Under the pieces are notes generated by a model, which had not been told where the DNA came from, did no database searches, and saw only the letters and a program-made list of their open reading frames with translations. A stretch of 35,405 nucleotides of DNA from Bacteroidales bacterium (lineage in GTDB: Bacteria; Bacteroidota; Bacteroidia; Bacteroidales; UBA7960): positions 1 through 35,405 of the forward strand of contig PWHO01000094.1 in NCBI GenBank assembly GCA_003555385.1, written 5' to 3'. Position 1 is the stretch's first letter; the number at the start of each line of letters is the position of its first letter. This document shows, in pieces, positions 29,081-35,405 of the stretch. Both the position numbers and the translations under genes were made by a program.

Positions 29081-29093
29081 GGCGCGCAGCGCC
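29081..29093. repeat. GCGNAGC-centred hairpin (copy in unit 1)
   Basis: GGCGC-GCA-GCGCC, perfect 5-bp stem, triloop GCA. Confidence 0.85.
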
Positions 29094-29196
29094 GACTAAC
29101 CAACAACCGCTCAGCCTCTTCCACCGCTTATGGGCAACTCCCACAATCCTCCGCCCATGAGAACCAACAACCAACAACCAACAACCAACAACTGGA

Positions 29197-29209
29197 GGCG
29201 CGCAGCGCC
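29197..29209. repeat. GCGNAGC-centred hairpin (copy in unit 2)
   Basis: GGCGC-GCA-GCGCC, identical to 29081-29093. Confidence 0.85.
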
Positions 29210-29226
29210 GACTAACCAACAACCAA

Positions 29227-29241
29227 GGGTGCGAAGCACCC
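29227..29241. repeat. GCGNAGC-centred hairpin, different outer stem
   Basis: GGGTGC-GAA-GCACCC, perfect 6-bp stem. Confidence 0.9.
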
Positions 29242-29252
29242 GTTTAACCGGA

Positions 29253-29267
29253 GGGGGCGGAGCCCCC
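29253..29267. repeat. GCGNAGC-centred hairpin, different outer stem, immediately after the sufB stop
   Basis: GGGGGC-GGA-GCCCCC, perfect 6-bp stem. Confidence 0.9.
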
Positions 29268-29274
29268 GACAAAC

Positions 29275-30723
29275 TTACCCTACACTTCCTTCCAGGCTCA
29301 CCGACAACAACTTCTGTGCTTCCACGGCGAACTCCATGGGGAGTTTTGAAAGCACCTCTTTGGCATAGCCATTGACGATCAGGCCGATGGCTCCTTCCAT
29401 ATCAATTCCTCTTTGCAGGCAGTAGAACAGCTGGTCTTCGGATATCTTGCTGGTGGTTGCCTCATGTTCCACAATCGATGACCGGTTGCCCACCTCGATA
29501 TAAGGGAATGTGTGGGCTCCGCTCTGGTCTCCCAGGAGCAGTGAGTCACACTGGGAGAAATTCCGGGCGTTCTCTGCCTTGCGGCTGGTTTTCACCAGCC
29601 CCCGGTAGCTGTTGTTGCTTCTTCCGGCAGAGATTCCTTTGCTGATGATGGTGCTTTTGGTGTCCTTCCCCAGGTGGATCATCTTGGTGCCCGTGTCTGC
29701 CTGCTGACGTTTGTTGGTCACGGCTACGGAGTAAAACTCCCCGGTCGACCGGTCGCCTTTCAGTATCAGGCTGGGATATTTCCAGGTAATGGCGGATCCT
29801 GTTTCCACCTGGGTCCAGGATATTTTCGAGTTTTCTCCCTCACATATTCCGCGTTTGGTAACGAAGTTGTACACGCCGCCTTTGCCATCCTTGTCGCCCG
29901 GCCACCAATTCTGAACGGTTGAATATTTTACTTCGGCATCTTTGTGTGCAACGATCTCTACAATGGCTGCATGCAATTGATGTTCGTCACGGATGGGTGC
30001 CGTACATCCTTCCATGTAACTGACATAGCTGCCTTCTTCGGCCACGATGAGGGTTCTTTCAAACTGCCCGGTATTGGCTGCATTGATGCGGAAGTAGGTG
30101 GACAACTCCAGCGGGCATTTAACCCCTTTGGGTATGTAAGCGAATGATCCGTCACTGAAGACTGCCGAGTTCAGGGCCGCAAAGAAGTTGTCCTTATAGG
30201 GAACCACGCTGCCCATATATTTCTGCACAAGGTCAGGGTATTTCTGAACGGCTTCACTGAAGGAGCAAAAAATAATCCCCTGTTCGGAGAGGGTCTTTTT
30301 AAATGTGGAACCCACAGACACACTGTCCATCACGGCATCCACGGCCACGCCTGCCAGTTTTTTACGCTCATCCAGGGGGATGCCCAGCTTGTCAAAGGTT
30401 TCCAGGAGCTCCGGATCCACCTCGTCCATGCTCTCGTATTTGGGCTTTTTACGCGGGGCTGAGTAATAGATCTTATCCTGGTAGTTGATTGGCGGATACT
30501 CCAGATGGGCCCAATTTGGCTCCTGCATTGTCTGCCAGTAACGGAAAGCCTTCAGGCGGAATTCCAGCATAAACTCAGGCTCATTTTTTTTGGCGGAAAT
30601 AAAACGAATGGTATCCTCGGTGAGCCCGGGAGGCGCCTGATCCATGTCAATATCGGTGTAAAAACCGTATTTGTAATCGGAACCGGTTACTTCGTTCAGT
30701 ATATCATTATTCTTGTCTTCCAT
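29275..30723 (-). CDS. sufB: Fe-S assembly scaffold SufB
   Basis: 482 aa; [111 protein letters not shown]. Confidence 0.98.
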   Translation of the reverse strand: MEDKNNDILNEVTGSDYKYGFYTDIDMDQAPPGLTEDTIRFISAKKNEPEFMLEFRLKAFRYWQTMQEPNWAHLEYPPINYQDKIYYSAPRKKPKYESMDEVDPELLETFDKLGIPLDERKKLAGVAVDAVMDSVSVGSTFKKTLSEQGIIFCSFSEAVQKYPDLVQKYMGSVVPYKDNFFAALNSAVFSDGSFAYIPKGVKCPLELSTYFRINAANTGQFERTLIVAEEGSYVSYMEGCTAPIRDEHQLHAAIVEIVAHKDAEVKYSTVQNWWPGDKDGKGGVYNFVTKRGICEGENSKISWTQVETGSAITWKYPSLILKGDRSTGEFYSVAVTNKRQQADTGTKMIHLGKDTKSTIISKGISAGRSNNSYRGLVKTSRKAENARNFSQCDSLLLGDQSGAHTFPYIEVGNRSSIVEHEATTSKISEDQLFYCLQRGIDMEGAIGLIVNGYAKEVLSKLPMEFAVEAQKLLSVSLEGSVG

Positions 30724-30798
30724 GCAGGGTCATTCTTTGACTGCCAGTATGATAGTGCAGCACAGCGATCTTATTTAGATCAATTTTAAATTGAATTG

Positions 30799-30806
30799 CA
30801 AAGATA
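30799..30806 (-). promoter_or_regulatory. Candidate Bacteroidota -7 box for the suf operon
   Basis: Plus-strand CAAAGATA (minus TATCTTTG), ~75 nt upstream of the sufB start; CAAA (TTTG on minus) at 30828-30831 is about 21 bp further upstream. Confidence 0.5.
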
Positions 30807-30881
30807 GCAAACAAGCACGTTTTATTCAAAAAACTTTGTGTTGATTTCCTGAAATAATCAACAAGGCGTAAGGGAATATGT

Positions 30882-31949
30882 TCAGGACCGCAAACTTGCC
30901 ATATCCCCGATCATTTCCAGCCCTGCATGCCTGCCGGTTCCTTCAAAAAGCAGGTTGCCGTTTTTGTTTTTGACGGCTATGTGCAGATTTGCACTGAGAT
31001 TTTCGTGGATGACCCTGTTCATTTGCCCCTGCTGAGGTGCCTTCAGTGCTCCGGGATTTTCTTTTTTGCCCGGAGGCGTTGCCCCTTGCTCTCCCCGGAT
31101 ATCTATCCGGAGGTCATTTTTTTTGACGGTGAGATAAAGCAGGTTGCCTTTGTTTTCCAGCCTGCTAATCTTTGCCCCATTGTATGTGGCAAAAAGATGT
31201 CGTTTACCTTTGTGAAGGAAAAACCCCAGGAACCCGGGGAAGCTTTTCCCCATCCAGGGAACATTGGCCACGGATAGCATGAAAGAGGTGTTTGCTGCCC
31301 CGAAATGGTTTGACTGCATCCATATCCATGCTGCGGGCATGGATGTGCCCCAGTCTTTTTCTATATAACCTTTCCCGTTGCCAAAATCCACCTTCTGCCC
31401 ATTGAGTTGCATCTGCCCGTGAAGATGGTGATCCATGCTCACCACGCCATGGTAACATTCCATGAAAGGGGCATAGCGGTACCACCCCATGATGCCGGGT
31501 CTGAGCAGGGTGGCTTTCAGTGGGGTCTGCCCGGTAAAAAACACCTCACCGTGAAAATGGCCTTCCGGCGATTGGAGATTTAACCTGATATGGCTGCGGG
31601 AAACTTCATTGTCTCCGATGCGTGCGTGGAAATCATTCCTGGAAAAAACAAATGACTCCACCGGAAACCGGAAATACCAGGTTTCGCCGGTTTTGCCGTT
31701 GATCACCTGGATAAAGGCATGATCGTCTTCATTATTGAGTGAGACACCGGGAATAAATGACCAGATATGATTGCCACCGGAACTGACCAGTTTAATATAC
31801 CAACCTTCAAAATGGTTCTTCCTTTTCCTGTTGCCCTGAAACCAGGAAGGGTTCCAGATTTTCGCAAGATCGTACAGGCCAGGAAAACCCCTTTCCCGGA
31901 CTTGCCCGGAAAAATCCGCTGATTGACTCATTGGTTGAATTTTGGTCAC
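30882..31949 (-). CDS. Tocopherol cyclase-family protein
   Basis: 355 aa; NHFEGWYIKLVSSGGNHIWSFIPGVSL and GNGKGYIEKDWGTSMPAAWIWMQSNHF match tocopherol cyclase family motifs. Apparent GTG start overlapping the upstream gene's TGA; an ATG at 31931 is an alternative. Confidence 0.8.
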   Translation of the reverse strand: MTKIQPMSQSADFSGQVRERGFPGLYDLAKIWNPSWFQGNRKRKNHFEGWYIKLVSSGGNHIWSFIPGVSLNNEDDHAFIQVINGKTGETWYFRFPVESFVFSRNDFHARIGDNEVSRSHIRLNLQSPEGHFHGEVFFTGQTPLKATLLRPGIMGWYRYAPFMECYHGVVSMDHHLHGQMQLNGQKVDFGNGKGYIEKDWGTSMPAAWIWMQSNHFGAANTSFMLSVANVPWMGKSFPGFLGFFLHKGKRHLFATYNGAKISRLENKGNLLYLTVKKNDLRIDIRGEQGATPPGKKENPGALKAPQQGQMNRVIHENLSANLHIAVKNKNGNLLFEGTGRHAGLEMIGDMASLRS

Positions 31950-32659
31950 GAACTGCTTCCTTCCGGGATGAGCAGTTTAAAGCCTTTGCCATGCACATTC
32001 AATAACTCCACCTCCGGATCGTCTTTTAGGTATTTGCGCAGCTTGGCAATATACACATCCATGCTTCTTGCATTGAAGTAATTGTCCTCCAGCCAGATCT
32101 TGTTGAGTGCTTCTGAACGGTCAAGTACACTATTGGCCCTGTCACAGAGCATCTTGAGCAACTGGGCCTCCTTGGAAGTGAGTTTTTCCTGGCTGTTATC
32201 GTGTTTCAGGAGCTGCCTGGCATAGTCAAAGGTATACTTCCCTATCTGGAACAAAGTTTTGTCAGAATCACCGGGTTTCTCATCATAGGTGCGCCGGTGA
32301 ATGGCGGTGATGCGCAACAAAAGTTCCTCCATGCTGAAGGGCTTGGTTATGTAGTCATCCGCCCCGATTTTCAATCCCTCCAGAATGTCATCCTGCATAT
32401 TCTTCGCAGTGAGAAAAAGGATGGGGACTTTTTTGTCTACTTTTCTGATATCTTTTGCCAGTGTGAACCCATCCTTGACCGGCATCATCACATCCAGCAC
32501 GCAAAAGGAGAAGTTGTCTTTCAGATAAGCATCATAGGCTTCCTGTCCGTCGACGCACAATGTGGTGGAAAAACCTTTGGCCTCAAGATAGGCCTTCAGG
32601 ATGGTGCCGAGGTTCGGGTCATCTTCGGCCAGCAGAATTTTAATGTTTGACTTTTCCAT
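31946..32659 (-). CDS. OmpR-family response regulator (RprY-like)
   Basis: 237 aa; KILLAEDDPNLGTILKAYLEAKGF, CVLDVMMPVKDGFTLAKDIRK, winged-helix C-terminus NYFNARSMDVYIAKLRKYLKDDPEVELLNVHGKGFKL. Confidence 0.95.
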   Translation of the reverse strand: MEKSNIKILLAEDDPNLGTILKAYLEAKGFSTTLCVDGQEAYDAYLKDNFSFCVLDVMMPVKDGFTLAKDIRKVDKKVPILFLTAKNMQDDILEGLKIGADDYITKPFSMEELLLRITAIHRRTYDEKPGDSDKTLFQIGKYTFDYARQLLKHDNSQEKLTSKEAQLLKMLCDRANSVLDRSEALNKIWLEDNYFNARSMDVYIAKLRKYLKDDPEVELLNVHGKGFKLLIPEGSSS

Positions 32660-32673
32660 AGGGGTCAGTTTCG

Positions 32674-34305
32674 TTAGTTGTTGGTCTGTTCATTCCCGTT
32701 GCCGTCATAGCCAAAGGGGATGAAGACTGTAAACCGGCTGCCTTTGCCGGGTTCGCTCTCCAGAGAAATGTGACCGCCATGTTTTTCGACAATGGCCTTT
32801 ACATAGCTTAGCCCCAGTCCGAAACCTTTAACGTCATGAACATTTCCCGTGGAAACCCTGTACAAGTTATCAAAAATTTTCTTTTGATTGATCTGGCTGA
32901 TCCCGATTCCCCGGTCATCCACATGCACAATCACCCCGTTGCTGCTGTTTTGGGTTGTAACAGTGATCTCCGGGCTGTGCGGTGAATATTTGTTTGCGTT
33001 GTCAAGCAGGTTAGAGAATACATTGGTCAGGTGAATTTTGTCTGCCTGGATGAAGCTATATTCTGCATCAAAACTTGTGTTGATTTTTCCGTGTTTTGCC
33101 TCCACCTGTATCCCGATTTTCTGGATGGCGTTGTCGATCAGGTCATGCAGGTCGAGGCCGGCCATGTTCAGCCTGATCTTTGCTTTTTCAATGAGTGCGG
33201 TCTGCAGGACCTTCTCTGTCAGCAAACCCAGACGCTGGTTTTCCTCATTAATCACATTGATATAGCTCTGGTAAAGGTTCTCTGATTTTTGTACATCCTG
33301 GTCGCTCAGGGCCTGGCAGGCCAGGGAAATGGTTGAAATGGGGGTCTTCAACTCGTGGGTCATGTTGTTGATGAAATCATTCTTCATGACCGAGAGTTTC
33401 TTTTGGCGGATGATGGTAAGGATTGTAATGGCAAAGGAAGAGATGATCACCAGGATCAGCACAATGGAGGTGGCCAGCATGGCATTCATCTGCGAAAGAA
33501 TATACCGCTCCTGCTGAGGGAAGTGCAGTAACAGGTATTCGGGGTTCATGAAGATGTCGTTGGGGAATAGCTGAAACGCATAAGGACTTTCCATTAGTTG
33601 CCGGCTGTGCTCCCCCGTTTTTTCTTTTACCAGGGCATGCCCCGCCGGGTTATAAATGCCGAATTCATACTGTGTTTTTATCCCCTGCCTGTTGAGTTCC
33701 TCTGCAAGTATTGAATCCAGTGAGGAAATGCTACCTTCGTTGGTGACCTGAAAGGTGTACCTGCTGGAAAACAACTCATCAAACAGGTCATTGATAATCT
33801 GACTTCTCTCAAAAAATCTGCTGAACGGATCTTCCACGCCCTGACGCCTGTTGTCGGGGAGATACCCCGGGGCAGAACCCGGATACCTGCTGCGGCCGCT
33901 GATCACTATGGAAGTATCAAAAGCACTGGCTTGCTGCCTGTCACTCAATTGCCCGCTGAGCGGCAAATCGATCTCGGCCTGCACGATCCCTGAGGGACGC
34001 CCTGTTTGGGCAGCTTCACCCTGCTGAAAAAAAATACGATTGTAATAAAGCTGATTGAGGGAGTCAAGCATCTGTGTCAGCTGGTTCAGGTGACGGCTGC
34101 GTTCCTGCTGCTCCATCATTTTACGGGCAAGTTCCTGTTTATTAAACTGGTTGATGGCCCGGGTGGCTGCTTCACTGACTCCCCGGTCGAAATTCACCTC
34201 TTTGATGGCCACGGCATTGCTTATCCAGTAAAGCTGGATACCCAGTAAGCCTACCAATGAGATGGTAATCGCAATTACCACCAGTATGATAAATCTTTTT
34301 TTCAT
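32674..34305 (-). CDS. Membrane sensor histidine kinase (RprX-like)
   Basis: 543 aa; two TM segments; H-box FINNMTHELKTPISTISLA, N-box NVFSNLLDNANKYS, G-boxes DRGIGIS and GFGLGLSYVKAIVEKHGG. Confidence 0.96.
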   Translation of the reverse strand: MKKRFIILVVIAITISLVGLLGIQLYWISNAVAIKEVNFDRGVSEAATRAINQFNKQELARKMMEQQERSRHLNQLTQMLDSLNQLYYNRIFFQQGEAAQTGRPSGIVQAEIDLPLSGQLSDRQQASAFDTSIVISGRSRYPGSAPGYLPDNRRQGVEDPFSRFFERSQIINDLFDELFSSRYTFQVTNEGSISSLDSILAEELNRQGIKTQYEFGIYNPAGHALVKEKTGEHSRQLMESPYAFQLFPNDIFMNPEYLLLHFPQQERYILSQMNAMLATSIVLILVIISSFAITILTIIRQKKLSVMKNDFINNMTHELKTPISTISLACQALSDQDVQKSENLYQSYINVINEENQRLGLLTEKVLQTALIEKAKIRLNMAGLDLHDLIDNAIQKIGIQVEAKHGKINTSFDAEYSFIQADKIHLTNVFSNLLDNANKYSPHSPEITVTTQNSSNGVIVHVDDRGIGISQINQKKIFDNLYRVSTGNVHDVKGFGLGLSYVKAIVEKHGGHISLESEPGKGSRFTVFIPFGYDGNGNEQTNN

Positions 34306-34448
34306 CTTTCTTTAACCCACGATGGTTGAACCCTCTTTACAAAGGTAAGATGGAAATAAAGATTAAACCCATACTTAACACATTTTAACAGCCCTTAACG
34401 TAATTTACATCGCCACCCTTTAGATATAATGGATGGAAAAGGTTTTTT

Positions 34449-35024
34449 TTATAACCGGCCTGCCACTTTGTTCCAGTCAACAATTTTCCAGAATGCAGCC
34501 AGGTATTCAGGTTTTCTGTTCTGGTAGTCGAGGTAGAACGCATGCTCCCACATGTCGCATGTGAGCAGGGGTGTTTTGCCGTCACGCAGCGGATTGCCGG
34601 CATTGCCCGTTTTTACAATTTCCAGCTTTCCGTCCTGATTCCTGACCAGCCATGTCCATCCTGATCCGAATAATGTTGTGGCTGCTCCGGTAAATTCTTC
34701 TTTGAACTTTTCAAAAGATCCAAATTTCGCCTCTATGGCTTCTTTTAGCTTTCCTTCGGGTTCTCCGCCCCCATTCGGGGAGAAACCTTCCCAATAAAAA
34801 GTGTGATTCCACACCTGTGCACCGTTGTTGAAAACTCCGCCGTCTGCCTTTATCACAATCTCATCCAGGCTTGATTCCTCGAAAGGGGTACCGGGTATCA
34901 GGTCATTGAGCTTTTTCACATAGGTCATGTGATGTTTCCCGTAATGATATTCAATGGTCTTTTTTGAGATATGGGGTTCGAGTGCTTCCGGGGAATAAGG
35001 TAGCTTGGGTAATGTGTGTGTCAT
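34449..35024 (-). CDS. Fe/Mn-family superoxide dismutase
   Basis: 191 aa; LPYSPEALEPHISKKTIEYHYGKHHMTYVKKLN, NHTFYWEGFSP, CDMWEHAFYLDYQNRKPEYLAAFW. Confidence 0.97.
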   Translation of the reverse strand: MTHTLPKLPYSPEALEPHISKKTIEYHYGKHHMTYVKKLNDLIPGTPFEESSLDEIVIKADGGVFNNGAQVWNHTFYWEGFSPNGGGEPEGKLKEAIEAKFGSFEKFKEEFTGAATTLFGSGWTWLVRNQDGKLEIVKTGNAGNPLRDGKTPLLTCDMWEHAFYLDYQNRKPEYLAAFWKIVDWNKVAGRL

Positions 35025-35323
35025 GACAGCGTTGTTTTGGGTTTATATAAATATGAATAGCTAAAATATGGAAAATATCTTTTAGTTCCAAATACGATGG
35101 GGGTTATATGATCAGATGCGTATGCATCGTCGCATGTGTACGTATGCGAACAGGGTTGTTCGGCAGCGTGCATTTGGTGTCTGAGTAAATAACTTGCAAC
35201 CGTCTGACAATGAGAGCAAATAGCTTTATAGCATGTTGTTTGATTGATTTTTACAGGGCGCATAGTTTTACAGCGTTATTGAAAAAGTCGGAGTGGAAGA
35301 ACAAACAAAAAGCTAATAACGAT

Positions 35324-35405
35324 ATGAATCCAAACATTAAAGTATCCCTTCGCCGGCTTGTCCGGGAAAAACAGTATTCCATTATCAATGTGGGTGGCCT
35401 GGCTA
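35324..35405 (+). CDS. FtsX/MacB-type ABC transporter permease, N-terminus (truncated by window edge)
   Basis: MNPNIKVSLRRLVREKQYSIINVGGLA, typical start of Bacteroidota MacB-like permeases. Confidence 0.7.
   Translation, partial: MNPNIKVSLRRLVREKQYSIINVGGLA

Larger units (their letters stand above)
29003..29213. repeat. Tandem repeat array in the sufB-sufC gap: 95-bp and 116-bp units
   Basis: Unit 1 29003-29097 and unit 2 29098-29213 appear identical (aaccaacaaccgctcagcctcttccaccgcttatgggcaactcccacaatcctccgcccatgag...ggaggcgcgcagcgccgact) except that unit 2 has three extra CCAACAA heptamers. Confidence 0.95.

Noticed and set aside
28912-29274. CRISPR array in the repetitive sufB-sufC gap
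   Set aside because: Only two long units plus a degenerate partial copy, no unique regularly sized spacers, and no cas genes.
28829-29375. ORFs through the repeats (28915..29160 +, 29016..29222 -, 28829..29029 -, 29130..29375 +)
   Set aside because: The 95-bp period is not a multiple of three, so each copy is read in a different frame; the open frames are a by-product of stop-poor repeats.
35021-35263. 80-aa Cys/His-containing minus-strand ORF upstream of sod
   Set aside because: Covers the sod promoter region and the palindrome, with no recognisable family; probably chance.
1-35405. tRNA, rRNA, IS element, prophage or defence island
   Set aside because: No cloverleaf, rRNA-like tract, transposase, integrase, phage structural or known defence domain was recognised; this is a visual read, so a tRNAscan or HMM search should confirm.

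Overview
The window reads as a Bacteroidota (Bacteroidales-like) chromosomal segment made mostly of housekeeping genes. In order it carries: HU (partial, -), mutY, an outer-membrane barrel protein, ssb, an unlisted DUF418 C-terminal gene remnant, lpxK (-), a Nif3-like protein, a C4 zinc-ribbon coiled-coil protein, an OMPP1/FadL-type barrel (-), a low-complexity lipoprotein (-), proS, a SPOR protein, fbaA (-), a GT4 glycosyltransferase, asnS, rpoN, a PAP2-like membrane protein, a PorT-like barrel (-), a PanE-like reductase (-), recG, tonB (-), vanZ-like (-), gcvH (-), and a suf locus on the minus strand (sufB, C, D, S, a membrane protein, sufE, sufT-like). After that come a tocopherol-cyclase-family protein, an RprY/RprX-like two-component system, superoxide dismutase (all -), and the start of an FtsX/MacB-type permease (+). 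No tRNA, rRNA, transposase, phage or CRISPR locus was recognised. The most unusual structure is the 363-bp sufB-sufC gap, which interrupts an otherwise tightly packed suf operon. It holds a tandem 95/116-bp repeat with a nested CCAACAA heptamer array, plus four perfect hairpins that all have a GCGNAGC centre although their outer stems differ. Secondary leads are the tocopherol-cyclase-like gene overlapping the two-component system, the uncharacterised membrane gene between sufS and sufE, a degenerate ~14-15 bp repeat running out of the sufT-like 3' end, and the DUF418 remnant. All calls come from reading the sequence and the supplied ORF track; no database search was run.
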